From Chryseobacterium edaphi (GTDB taxonomy: Bacteria; Bacteroidota; Bacteroidia; Flavobacteriales; Weeksellaceae), in assembly GCF_025628985.1 (NCBI RefSeq), contig NZ_JAOTEM010000001.1, forward strand, positions 992,001 to 1,056,000: 64,000 bases of DNA, read 5' to 3'. Position 1 is the stretch's first letter, and every line of letters starts with the position of its first letter. The position numbers were made by a program, and so were the translations under genes. This document shows, one piece after another, positions 52,496 to 62,000 of the stretch. Below the pieces are notes generated by a model, which was not told where the DNA came from, made no database searches, and saw only the letters and a list, made by a program, of their open reading frames with translations.

Positions 52496-52566
52496 CTAAG
52501 TGAAACGCCTTTGCGAACTTAAAAACAGTTAGTAGTAAAAAAAAATCTTTGCGAACTTTGCGTTAA
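52496..52566 (+). repeat. 71-bp dispersed repeat, copy 2
   Basis: CTAAGTGAAACGCCTTTGCG at the left and CTTTGCGAACTTTGCGTTAA at the right; almost the exact reverse complement of 37746-37815. It sits between the SPFH and Arc-type genes. Confidence 0.75.
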
Positions 52567-52612
52567 TATAATTTAGTTTTTAAGTCAGCAGAATCTACGA
52601 TAAATATAAAAA

Positions 52613-52807
52613 ATGAAATCTCAGAATCCCAAAAACTCTTCTGAAACTCCGGCAAAAGGTAAAAAATCTTTTGTGATCAGGATTGATGAGTCAACTTATA
52701 AATTACTTGAAAAATGGGCAAATGATGAATTCAGAAGTGTAAACGGACAAATGGAATATTTGTTGAATCAAAGTTTGATAAACTCAGGAAGAAAGAAAAA
52801 AGAATAA
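52613..52807 (+). CDS. Arc-family ribbon-helix-helix DNA-binding protein
   Basis: This is a 64-residue protein. After a Lys/Ser-rich start it has the ribbon-helix-helix pattern SFVIRIDESTYKLLEKWANDEFRSVNGQMEYLLNQSL: one beta strand followed by two helices, as in Arc and MetJ. It ends with a basic GRKKKE. Such proteins bind DNA as dimers. The target may be the SPFH gene region upstream, where an inverted repeat lies at 51484-51504. A terminator follows. Confidence 0.85.
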   Translation: MKSQNPKNSSETPAKGKKSFVIRIDESTYKLLEKWANDEFRSVNGQMEYLLNQSLINSGRKKKE

Positions 52808-52832
52808 AAAAAATTATTGATAATTTAAACCG

Positions 52833-52860
52833 AAAGCAGAGAGAAATCTTTGCTTTTTTT
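52833..52860 (+). terminator. Intrinsic terminator after the Arc-type gene
   Basis: AAAGCAGAGA / TCTTTGCTTT (one G-U) closed by a GAAA tetraloop and followed by T residues. Confidence 0.8.
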
Positions 52861-53053
52861 ATTGGAAAATTCCGGAAAAATAACCGCTGATTATATTCCA
52901 GAAATTTTTACCTAAAAAATAAATCAATGTAGAAGTGATGATTCCTTTTACCGTAAAAAAGACAATACCCCAAATTCCAAACTTTTTCAGCATCTTTTTC
53001 CAGCGAGAATTTTTCTCTTCTGTAGGTTCATTTACAGATTTATTGGTTTCCAT
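52859..53053 (-). CDS. Conserved-looking small membrane protein
   Basis: This is a 64-residue protein. A charged start (METNKSVNEPTEEKNSRW) leads into KKMLKKFGIWGIVFFTVKGIITSTLIYFLG, a membrane segment with an internal Lys-Gly. This W-K-K-x-L-K-K-x-G...F-x-K-G pattern resembles a small-protein family I have seen in other Bacteroidetes, of unknown function. Its stop overlaps the terminator of the converging Arc-type gene. No partner gene is apparent. Confidence 0.65.
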   Translation of the reverse strand: METNKSVNEPTEEKNSRWKKMLKKFGIWGIVFFTVKGIITSTLIYFLGKNFWNIISGYFSGIFQ

Positions 53054-53184
53054 TTTAACAGAGATTTATCATGCAAAGATAAAGATGTTTATAATCATTC
53101 CAAATAAAAACAGCTTTAAAATTATTAAAGTTTCATCAGTCTCAGAAATATTTTTATCTTTAGACAAAACGAAAAGTATCATTT

Positions 53185-54735
53185 ATGTCAAAAAAAGTAA
53201 AAGATTTCGGAATTGAAAAATCTTTAAAAAATCTCGGAATAAAAGCTGAAAATAAAGGAACTTCCACAGGAGGTAAATTTTTCGCTTCCGGAAAAACTAT
53301 AGAAAGTTATTCTCCATCAGACGGAAAATTAATCGGAAAAATAAAAACTTCCGCAGAAAAAGATTACGACAAGGTAATCGAAACTGCACATACTGCTTTC
53401 AAAGAATTCAGAATGATCCCTGCTCCTAAAAGAGGAGAGTTTGTAAGACAATTGGGTCAGAAATTAAGAGAATATAAAGACGATTTAGGAAAACTTGTTT
53501 CTTACGAAATGGGAAAATCTTTACAGGAAGGTCTTGGTGAAGTTCAGGAAATGATCGACATCTGTGATTTTGCAGTTGGACTTTCAAGACAGCTTCACGG
53601 TTACACAATGCATTCCGAAAGACCGGGACACAGAATGTACGAGCAATATCATCCGCTTGGTGTCGTTGGTGTAATTACCGCTTTCAACTTTCCGGTTGCA
53701 GTTTGGGCTTGGAATACAGCTTTAGCATGGATCTGCGGGAACGTTACGATTTGGAAACCATCAGAAAAAACACCATTCTGTGCGATTGCATGTCAGAATA
53801 TTATGATGGAAGTTTTAAAAGAAAATAATCTTCCGGAAGGTATTTCTAGTGTTTTGGTAGCAGATCACGAAATTGGACAATTATTAGTTGATGATAAAAG
53901 AGTATCATTAATTTCGTTCACCGGATCAACCAAGGTGGGAAGAATGGTTTCTTCAAAAGTTGCTGAAAGATTCGGAAAATCAATCCTTGAATTGGGAGGA
54001 AATAATGCCATCATCATTTCTAAAGATGCTGATCTGGATATGTCAATTATCGGAGCGGTCTTCGGAGCGGTAGGAACTGCAGGACAAAGATGTACTTCGA
54101 CAAGAAGACTGATCATTCACGAAGATGTTTATGATGAAGTAAAAAACCGTTTGGTAAAAGCTTACGGACAGTTGAAAATTGGAAATCCTTTAGACGAAAA
54201 TATGCATGTTGGTCCGCTTATCGATGTTCATGCAGTCAATCAGTACGAAATGGCGATTGAAAACTGTATTCAGGAAGGTGGAAAATTTGTCGTTGAAGGT
54301 GGCGTTTTAGAAGGAAAAGATTACGAATCCGGATGCTATGTGAAACCATGTATCGCTGAAGTTGAAAATTCTTTTGAAATTGTACAGCACGAAACTTTTG
54401 CACCGATCTTATATTTGATTAAATACAAAACTTTAGACGAAGCTATTGAGATTCAAAATAATGTTCCGCAAGGATTATCTTCTGCGATTATGACACAGAA
54501 TTTGAGAGAAGCAGAATTATTCCTTTCTCAGGCTGGTTCAGATTGTGGAATTGCCAACGTGAATATAGGAACTTCGGGCGCGGAAATCGGTGGAGCTTTC
54601 GGAGGTGAAAAAGAAACCGGCGGAGGTAGAGAATCTGGTTCTGATGTTTGGAAATACTATATGAGAAGACAAACCAACACCATCAATTATACCGCAAATC
54701 TTCCATTAGCACAAGGAATTAAATTTGATTTGTAA
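53185..54735 (+). CDS. 2-Aminoadipate-6-semialdehyde dehydrogenase (ALDH7-type)
   Basis: This 516-residue NAD-dependent aldehyde dehydrogenase has [23 protein letters not shown], the Rossmann Lys in [10 protein letters not shown], and [10 protein letters not shown]. The general-base Glu is in [10 protein letters not shown] and the nucleophilic Cys in [13 protein letters not shown]. The length, and the tail [30 protein letters not shown], match ALDH7 (antiquitin), which oxidises 2-aminoadipate semialdehyde. Lysine 6-transaminase, which makes that semialdehyde, is the next gene. Confidence 0.9.
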   Translation: MSKKVKDFGIEKSLKNLGIKAENKGTSTGGKFFASGKTIESYSPSDGKLIGKIKTSAEKDYDKVIETAHTAFKEFRMIPAPKRGEFVRQLGQKLREYKDDLGKLVSYEMGKSLQEGLGEVQEMIDICDFAVGLSRQLHGYTMHSERPGHRMYEQYHPLGVVGVITAFNFPVAVWAWNTALAWICGNVTIWKPSEKTPFCAIACQNIMMEVLKENNLPEGISSVLVADHEIGQLLVDDKRVSLISFTGSTKVGRMVSSKVAERFGKSILELGGNNAIIISKDADLDMSIIGAVFGAVGTAGQRCTSTRRLIIHEDVYDEVKNRLVKAYGQLKIGNPLDENMHVGPLIDVHAVNQYEMAIENCIQEGGKFVVEGGVLEGKDYESGCYVKPCIAEVENSFEIVQHETFAPILYLIKYKTLDEAIEIQNNVPQGLSSAIMTQNLREAELFLSQAGSDCGIANVNIGTSGAEIGGAFGGEKETGGGRESGSDVWKYYMRRQTNTINYTANLPLAQGIKFDL

Positions 54736-54756
54736 GCTTTAATTTAATCATTAAAA

Positions 54757-54818
54757 ATTAAAAGATTAAAGATTCAATGATTAGCACTAAATAATTTTTA
54801 ATTCTTTAATCTTTTAAT
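54757..54818. repeat. Long AT-rich inverted repeat between the two lysine-degradation genes
   Basis: Arms of 16 bases (TTAAAAGATTAAAG core, 54757-54772 and 54803-54818) are perfect inverted copies around a 30-base loop. It could weaken or process the message between the two genes or be a dispersed repeat. Confidence 0.6.
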
Positions 54819-54846
54819 AAAAAATATTTTCAATTCACACAACAAT

Positions 54847-56172
54847 ATGGAACACACAGTAGAAACAAAAATAAATAAAGTAAAAGAAACCGTCGGAAAG
54901 CATGTTTTGGCAGATGGTTTTGATTTCGTAATGGATATCGAAAACTCGCACGGATCATGGATTCATGATTCGATCACAGGTAAAAATTATCTGGATATGT
55001 TTTCGATGTTCGGATCAGCTTCAATAGGCTATAATCATCCTTACCTGGTTGAAAAATCAAATTGGCTGGGAAAAATGGCCATCAACAAACCGACTTTAGC
55101 AGATGTTTATTCTAAAGAATATGCAGACTTTTTAGATACTTTTGAAAGAGTTGTTTTACCGAAAGAACTTCAGTATGCATTCTTTATCGAAGGCGGAACT
55201 TTAGGCGTTGAGAATGCCATGAAAGCATGTTTTGACTGGAAAACGAGAAAAAATTTCGACAAGGGTCTTGATATTGAAGCCGGAATCTGTATTCATTTCA
55301 GACAGGCTTTTCACGGAAGAAGCGGTTATACTTTAAGTTTAACCAATACTTCAGATCCTAGAAAATATCAGTATTTTCCGATGTTTGAATGGCCTAGAAT
55401 TTTAAATCCTAAATTAACTTTTCCGATTACAGAAGAAAATCTAGAGGAAACAATTAATAATGAAAGATTGGCTTTATTAAATATCGGTGAAGCGATTTTA
55501 TCAAATCCTGATAAAGTTGCGTGTATTATCATCGAGCCGATTCAGGCTGAAGGTGGTGACAATCACTTCAGAGATGAATTTTTTGTTGAATTAAGAAAAC
55601 TGTGCGACGAGCATGAAGTTTTATTAATTTTTGACGAAGTGCAAACAGGAATCGGAATCACCGGAAAAATGTGGGCATTCGAGCATTTCAGTGTAAGACC
55701 GGATATTATTTCTTTCGGAAAAAAAACTCAGGTTTGCGGGGTTTTAGCGAACAGAGAAAAATTTGATGAAGTTCCTAATAACGTATTTAGAGAAAGTTCA
55801 AGAATCAATTCAACTTTTGGAGGTAACTTTATTGATATGCTGCGTTTCCAATTGGTGATGGAAGTAATTGAAAAAGAAAATTTAGTTGAAAATGCAAAAG
55901 TTGTTGGTGACTATTTATTGGAAGGCTTACAAGATTTAGCTCAAAAATATCCTGAGAAAATTTCTAATGCAAGAGGAAGAGGTTTAATGTGCGCAATTGA
56001 TCTACCAACTCATGAGCAGAGAAATGATCTTAGAGAAATCTTGTTTGAAGAAGGTTTGATCATTCTTGCATGTGGTGATCAATCCATACGTTTTAGACCA
56101 CATTTGAATGTTACTAAAGAAGAAATTCAGATTGCTTTAGATAAAATTGAAGCTAATATTAATAAAATTTAA
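54847..56172 (+). CDS. lat: L-lysine 6-transaminase
   Basis: This 441-residue class III aminotransferase moves the epsilon-amino group of lysine to 2-oxoglutarate, giving 2-aminoadipate semialdehyde. Seen: MFSMFGSASIGYNHP, FFIEGGTLGVENAMKACFDWKTRKN, ACIIIEPIQAEGGDNHFRDEF, the LIFDEVQTGIG Asp that holds PLP, and the Schiff-base Lys in IISFGKKTQVCG. The TLGVENA and FGKKTQVCG patterns are those of Lat enzymes. Together with the dehydrogenase before it, it starts lysine breakdown to 2-aminoadipate. Confidence 0.9.
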   Translation: MEHTVETKINKVKETVGKHVLADGFDFVMDIENSHGSWIHDSITGKNYLDMFSMFGSASIGYNHPYLVEKSNWLGKMAINKPTLADVYSKEYADFLDTFERVVLPKELQYAFFIEGGTLGVENAMKACFDWKTRKNFDKGLDIEAGICIHFRQAFHGRSGYTLSLTNTSDPRKYQYFPMFEWPRILNPKLTFPITEENLEETINNERLALLNIGEAILSNPDKVACIIIEPIQAEGGDNHFRDEFFVELRKLCDEHEVLLIFDEVQTGIGITGKMWAFEHFSVRPDIISFGKKTQVCGVLANREKFDEVPNNVFRESSRINSTFGGNFIDMLRFQLVMEVIEKENLVENAKVVGDYLLEGLQDLAQKYPEKISNARGRGLMCAIDLPTHEQRNDLREILFEEGLIILACGDQSIRFRPHLNVTKEEIQIALDKIEANINKI

Positions 56173-56235
56173 AATTTCAAAATTTGGAATTGTAAAAAAA
56201 ACGTCCTATATTTAGATACTCAAAATGTAATTTAT

Positions 56236-56466
56236 ATGGAACGTAACACGAGAGTATCAGTTTTTGAAAGCGATAAACCTTCAGAAATTCAGTTGATCAA
56301 GTCTAAATTAGAGGATGCGCAAATTACCAATGCCGTAGAAAATAATTATCTTACTTTCACGACAACACCTACCGCAACTTCGCTGAAGGTAATGGTAGAT
56401 TTGCAGGATGAGAAGAAAGCATTCGATGTGATTGATGCTTATCTTCAACAAAATCAGAATCAATAA
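56236..56466 (+). CDS. DUF2007 domain-containing protein
   Basis: This is a 76-residue protein of the DUF2007 (putative signal-transducing) family. VSVFESDKPSEIQLIKSKLEDAQITNAVENN and VMVDLQDEKKAFDVIDAYLQQ match its ACT-like fold. These proteins are small and cytosolic, and their role is unknown. It follows lat by 63 bases with no terminator between and ends at a strong one, so it may share the lysine operon transcript. Confidence 0.83.
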   Translation: MERNTRVSVFESDKPSEIQLIKSKLEDAQITNAVENNYLTFTTTPTATSLKVMVDLQDEKKAFDVIDAYLQQNQNQ

Positions 56467-56502
56467 AAATCAATTTCATAATTTTAAATTTTACTACTTC
56501 GG

Positions 56503-56540
56503 AACCGAAAATTAATTCAAATTAGTTTTCGGTTTTTTTT
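56503..56540 (+). terminator. Intrinsic terminator after the DUF2007 gene
   Basis: AACCGAAAA / TTTTCGGTT with further inner pairing, then eight T residues. Confidence 0.85.
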
Positions 56541-56642
56541 GTCAAATTTTAAAATCATATTATTGATTATCAAATAATAAATTGTTACTGATAAAAATTT
56601 TTTAAATATTAAAATATCTAAATCTTTAAAAAAATAAACTTA

Positions 56643-57161
56643 ATGACTCAAGATAATAAAATCAAATTCAGGAAAGCTGAGATTTCCGACAAAGAAGTAA
56701 TCTGGGAAATCATTCAGCAATCTATAGAGCGAAGGAGAATTGATGGCAGTTCTCAATGGCAAAATGGTTATCCAAATGAGCAAACAATTGAAAGTGATAT
56801 TTCAAAAAACTTTGGTTTTGTTCTTACTGTAAATGATGAAATTGCTGTGTATGTTGCTTTGATCTTCAATGACGAACCAGCTTACAGTACGATCGATGGA
56901 GCCTGGCTTACTAACGGAGAATTTGTTGTCATTCACAGGGTTGCCGTTTCGGAAAATTTTGCCGGGCAAGGTTTAGCCAAAAGACTTTTTGATTTGATTG
57001 AAGACTATGTAAGATCAGAAAATGTTCATAGTATCAAAGTTGACACCAATTATGATAACGCTGCAATGCTTAAGATTTTGAATGATAAAGGGTACACTTA
57101 TTGCGGTGAAGTTTTTCTTGCAGGTGGAGTTCGTAAAGCATTCGAAAAAGTGTTGATTTAA
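56643..57161 (+). CDS. GNAT family N-acetyltransferase
   Basis: This is a 172-residue single GNAT domain: IKFRKAEISDKEVIWEI at the start, VVIHRVAVSENFAGQGLAKRLFDLIEDY with the acetyl-CoA pyrophosphate loop (Q-G-L-A), and KVDTNYDNAAMLKILNDKGYTYCGEV at the end. The acceptor (protein, amine or antibiotic) cannot be told. The preceding 100 bases are AT-rich without a clean promoter box. It lies upstream of the efflux operon, which has its own promoter. Confidence 0.88.
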   Translation: MTQDNKIKFRKAEISDKEVIWEIIQQSIERRRIDGSSQWQNGYPNEQTIESDISKNFGFVLTVNDEIAVYVALIFNDEPAYSTIDGAWLTNGEFVVIHRVAVSENFAGQGLAKRLFDLIEDYVRSENVHSIKVDTNYDNAAMLKILNDKGYTYCGEVFLAGGVRKAFEKVLI

Positions 57162-57232
57162 AAAATGGTAAAAGGTTAAATCTGTTTTTGATTGATTCTT
57201 TAAGAAACTATATATTCATAAACTCTATTAGG

Positions 57233-57268
57233 TTTGTTCGTTTAGTTCCGAACTAAGTTTTACTTTTG
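57233..57268 (+). promoter_or_regulatory. Promoter of the RND efflux operon
   Basis: TTTG (57233-57236) and TACTTTTG (57261-57268, TAnnTTTG) are 24 bases apart. The spacing is slightly long, but a palindromic operator fills it. Confidence 0.6.
57242..57256. promoter_or_regulatory. Operator-like palindrome for the GbsR/MarR regulator
   Basis: TTAGTTC-C-GAACTAA is a perfect palindrome of 7-bp arms around a single base. It sits between the -33 and -7 boxes, ideal for repression by the regulator encoded as the first gene. Confidence 0.7.
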
Positions 57269-57363
57269 TTCAGAATTAATATGCTATGAATTGTATTGAT
57301 GAAATTTTCATATCAATTGACATAAACAATTACCTACTTATTACTAATAAATAATTTCTACAT

Positions 57364-57819
57364 ATGAATAAAAGTATAGAAATTGATGAGAAGATTTTTC
57401 AGGATGCTGTAAAGTTTTACAGTACGATGTTTAATCTGCCTCCATTAGCTTCTAAAATCTATTCCTACCTTATTTTCGACTTTGAAAAGGTGGGAATTAC
57501 TTTTGATGAGTTTGTTGAAGTTTTTTCTGCAAGCAAAAGTTCTGTCTCTACTAATATTTCTCTTTTATTAAACTCACAATTGATCGTTGATGTCAATAAA
57601 ATGGATGAGAGAAAACGTTATTTTTTTGCTAATGATGGTTATAAAAAAATCAGATTTGAAAAAATTGTTCAGAAAATGCAGGATGAAATTAAACTTTTAG
57701 ACGAGCTCAATCAATTCAGAAAAGTGAAAGATGAAGACTACGACCAAAAAATAGAAGTCTATAAATCTCTTTTAAATAAAAACATCGTAAATATTCAGGA
57801 ATCTCTTAATAAACTATAA
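57364..57819 (+). CDS. GbsR/MarR family transcriptional regulator of efflux
   Basis: This is a 151-residue winged-helix protein. PPLASKIYSYLIFDFEKVGITFDEFVEVFSASKSSVSTNISLLLNSQLI is the GbsR-type helix-turn-helix, with S-K-S-S-V-S-T in the recognition helix. A wing with DERKRYFFANDG and a coiled C-terminal helix for dimerisation follow. It is the first gene of the RND efflux operon, with the adaptor starting 2 bases after its stop, so it most likely controls the pump. A palindrome in its promoter supports self-control. Confidence 0.87.
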   Translation: MNKSIEIDEKIFQDAVKFYSTMFNLPPLASKIYSYLIFDFEKVGITFDEFVEVFSASKSSVSTNISLLLNSQLIVDVNKMDERKRYFFANDGYKKIRFEKIVQKMQDEIKLLDELNQFRKVKDEDYDQKIEVYKSLLNKNIVNIQESLNKL

Positions 57820-57821
57820 AA

Positions 57822-59006
57822 ATGACAAACAAGCTTATACTATTTTCTGTAGCAGCATTTTCTCTGACTGCCTGCAAAAAAGAAGCTCCACAACAGGATG
57901 GCCCAAAAACCTTTCCTGTAATTGCGGTAGAAAATAAAAATATAACGGGATACGACATCTTTCCGGCAAGTATTGAAGGTAGAGTAAACAATGATGTAAG
58001 AGCAAAAATATCAGGTTACATCACTCAGGTTTTGGTAGATGAAGGGCAATACGTAACCAAAGGACAACCATTGTTCCGTCTTGAAACCAATACTTTAAAT
58101 GAAACTGCAGCAGCAGCAAAAGCAGGAGTTGGAGCAGCACAATCAAATATCGCAGCGGCTCAAGCCGCAGTAAATGCAGCTCAGGTTGAAGTTAATAAGC
58201 TAAAACCCTTAGTTGATAAAAATATTATCAGTAATATTCAGCTTCAGACTGCACAAGCCAATCTTTCTCAGGCACAAGCTCAGGTTCAGCAGGCAATTGC
58301 TGCAAGACAACAGGCAAATGCTAATTATAAAGGAGCGGCAGCAAACGTTGACTACTCAATTATTCGTGCTCCTATTTCGGGAGTTATTGGTAAATTACCG
58401 TTAAAAGTAGGAAGCTTAGTTGGACCAACAGATCAAACTGCCTTAACGACAATTTCAGATACTTCAGAGGTATTCGCTTATTTTTCAATGAATGAGAAAG
58501 AGTATTTTGATTTCCTTGAAAAATCTGTCGGATCAACGGTTCCTGAAAAAATTAAAAACCTTCCAATGGTTGAATTACAGTTGGCGAACGGAAGTTTATA
58601 TCCTGAAAAGGGAAGAATTGAAGCCATTACAGGTTCTATTGATGAGACTACCGGAACAATTCAGTTCAGAGTTTCATTTAAAAATGCACAGAAACTTTTA
58701 AGTAACGGAAACAGTGGAAGCATCAGATTTCCTAAATCATTTGATAACGTTTTGGTGGTTCCGGAAAGTGCAACTTATGAGCAGCAAGGTATTGTTTACG
58801 TTTATAAAGTTGAAAAAGATACGGCAAGAAATACCGTTGTTGAAGTAATTGAAAGAATCGACAATTTAGCTTTAATAAAATCCGGACTTAAAAAAGGTGA
58901 AGTCATTATTGCAGCCGGAACCGGAAATATAAAACCTGGAACCGCCGTAAAGCCTAAAAAAGTCAGCATGGATAGTCTCGTTCAATCAGTAAAACCGAAA
59001 TTCTAA
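57822..59006 (+). CDS. RND efflux periplasmic adaptor (membrane fusion protein)
   Basis: This is a 394-residue lipoprotein (lipobox SLTACKK). It has two lipoyl half-motifs (GYITQVLVDEGQYVTKGQPLFRLE and IIRAPISGVIGKLPLKVGSLVG) split by an Ala/Gln-rich coiled-coil hairpin (about 90-165). Beta-barrel and proximal domains follow (ATYEQQGIVYVYKVEK, GLKKGEVIIAAG). It links the inner-membrane pump to the outer-membrane channel, as AcrA/MexA do. Its stop shares a base with the permease ATG (TAATG), so the two are coupled. Confidence 0.92.
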   Translation: MTNKLILFSVAAFSLTACKKEAPQQDGPKTFPVIAVENKNITGYDIFPASIEGRVNNDVRAKISGYITQVLVDEGQYVTKGQPLFRLETNTLNETAAAAKAGVGAAQSNIAAAQAAVNAAQVEVNKLKPLVDKNIISNIQLQTAQANLSQAQAQVQQAIAARQQANANYKGAAANVDYSIIRAPISGVIGKLPLKVGSLVGPTDQTALTTISDTSEVFAYFSMNEKEYFDFLEKSVGSTVPEKIKNLPMVELQLANGSLYPEKGRIEAITGSIDETTGTIQFRVSFKNAQKLLSNGNSGSIRFPKSFDNVLVVPESATYEQQGIVYVYKVEKDTARNTVVEVIERIDNLALIKSGLKKGEVIIAAGTGNIKPGTAVKPKKVSMDSLVQSVKPKF

Positions 59007-62000
59007 TGATAAAGAACTTTATTAACAGACCGGTTTTATCCACTGTAATCTCCATCCTGATTGTTATTCTCGGGGTTTTGGGATTGACAGCGCTTCCGGT
59101 TACACAGTATCCTGACATTGCACCGGCAACGGTGAGTGTAAGAGCAAATTATACCGGAGCCAACGCTGAAACAGTAATGAAAAGTGTCGTTGTTCCTTTG
59201 GAAGAACAGATCAACGGGGTTGAAGGAATGGATTATATTACTTCTACAGCCGGAAACGACGGCTCAGCACAGATTCAGGTATTTTTTAAACAAGGAGTTG
59301 ATGCAGATATTGCTGCAGTAAACGTTCAAAACCGTGTTGCGAGAGCGTCCCCGTTACTTCCGAGTGAAGTTACAAGAGCGGGTGTCGTTACGCAGAAACA
59401 GCAGACAAGTGCGTTGATGTATCTTTCTTTTTATTCTGAGAACAAAAATATTGATGACGTTTATCTTCAAAACTTTTTAAATATCAACGTTATCCCAAAT
59501 CTACAGAGGATTAATGGAGTAGGTGAAGCCAACGTTTTTGGTGGGAAAAACTACTCAATGAGAATCTGGCTTGATCCTGCTAAATTGGCAGCATACGGAA
59601 TCACACCAACTGAAGTTACCAATGCAATAAATGATCAGAGTAGAGAGGCAGCTGCAGGTTCTTTAGGACAAAACAGCGGCAGTTCTTTTGAATATATCAT
59701 TAAATATGTAGGAAAATTCAGTGATAAGGAACAATATGATGATATTATCATCAAATCTCTTCCGGACGGACAGAATTTGATGTTGAAAGATGTTGCGAAA
59801 GTGGAACTAGGAGGTCTTTCTTATTCAGGAATTGGTGAAAATGGGGATAACCCATCGATCAGTATGGGGGTTTTCCAGACTCCGGGATCAAATGCACAGG
59901 AAATTATTGAAAATATCAAGAAACAACTTAAAGATAATGAAGCTTCATATCCTGAAGGCGTAAAATATACCTTCAACTTTGATACGAATGAATTTTTGGA
60001 TGCATCTATCGAAAAAGTAATCCATACTTTGATCGAAGCATTTATCCTGGTGTTTATCGTGGTTTATATTTTCTTACAGGATTTCAGATCAACACTGATT
60101 CCGGCGATTGCGGTTCCGGTTTCTATTGTGGGAACATTTTTCTTCCTGAATTTATTCGGATATTCATTAAATTTATTGACACTTTTTGCTTTGGTATTGG
60201 CAATTGGTATTGTGGTCGATGACGCGATTGTCGTCGTTGAGGCTGTACACGCCAAGATGGAAAACGGTATTTCGAATGCGAAAAAAGCCACCGTTGAGGC
60301 GATGGATGAAATCACAGGAGCAATTATCTCAATTACTTTGGTAATGGCAGCGGTATTTATTCCGGTAACGTTTATTACAGGTCCAACTGGTGTATTTTAT
60401 CAGCAGTTTGGAATTACTTTGATTATTGCAATTATTATTTCAGCGGTGAATGCATTGACTTTAAGTCCGGTTTTATGTTCATTATTCTTAAAACCACACG
60501 AAGAGCATCACAAGGAATATAAAGATTTAAATTTTATTAAGAAATTCTTTTATAAGTTCAATATAGGTTTTAAAACCGCTACAGATCGTTACGGAAGAGG
60601 ATTTAATTTCTTAATTAAACATAAATGGGTAACTGTAGTGATTCTTATTGTTACAGGAGGAATTATTTATTGGGCAAACGGAAGTATGAAAAAAGGTTTT
60701 GTACCGACAGAGGACAGAGGTATTATCTTTACCGATGTACAACTTCCACCGGGAGCATCGATGGAAAGAACGTATAATGTCTTGAAAACTTTGCAGAAAA
60801 ATGCAATGCAGATTCCGGGAATTCAAAATGTTACGATTTCTACAGGACGTGGTTTACTTTCAGGAAACGGTAGTAATAACGGTCTTGCTTTCATCAAGTT
60901 AAAACCTTTTGACGACAGAAAAGGTGATGGTTTATCATCTGAAGAGATTTCTAAGCGATTATTTGGTTTAGCAGGTAAAGTTCCTGATGCGAAAGTTGTA
61001 TTCTTCCAACCACCAAGTGTACCGGGATTTGGTAACAGTGCAGGTTTTGAGATGGTACTTTTAGATAAATCAGGTGGCGACTTTGCCGCTTTGGATGCAA
61101 AAACTAATGAGTTCATCGGAAATTTAATGCAAAGACCGGAAATTGAGTTTGCTCAGACATCATTTAATACAAAATATCCTCAATATTTAATGGAAATCAA
61201 TGTTCCGTTAGCAAAACAAAAGGGAGTTTCTGTAAATGATATTTTGGCAACGATGCAGGGATATATTGGTGGAATTTACGGAGCTGACTTTACCAAATAC
61301 GGAAAACAGTTCAGAGTAATGATTCAGGCACTTCCGGAAAACAGAGAAAATGCTGAAAATCTGAATCAATACTACGTTAAAACAACTTCAGGAGAAATGT
61401 CACCCATTTCACAATTTGTGACACTGACTAAAACTTATGGTCCTCAATCTGTAGGTCGTTACAACTTGTTTACTTCAGTGAAAATTACCGGAGCAAACAA
61501 AGCAGGTTTCAGTTCTGGAGATGCAATTACTGCAGTTCAGGCTGTTGCAAAAGAAACATTGGATCAAAATTATGATGTTGAATTTACAGGTCTTACAAGA
61601 GAAGAATTAAATTCAGGATCTCAGACATTATTGATCTTTGCCTTGAGTTTGGTGTTTGTTTATTTCATTCTTTCTGCTCAATACGAAAGTTACATTTTGC
61701 CTTTGGTTGTGGTCATTTCGCTTCCTTTAGGTGTAATGGGTGCATATTTCGGACAGAAAATTATGGGACTTGAAAATAATATTTATTTCCAGATTGCATT
61801 GATTATGTTGGTTGGTTTGCTGGCAAAAAATGCGATTTTGATTATCGAATTTGCAGTTCAGAGAAGACATCATGGTGAAACAATTGTAGAATCTGCGATC
61901 AATGCTGCAAAAGCGAGATTAAGACCTATTTTGATGACTTCATTGGCATTTATCTTCGGTTTATTACCATTGGTTTTAGCAAGCGGAATTGGTGCAGTAG

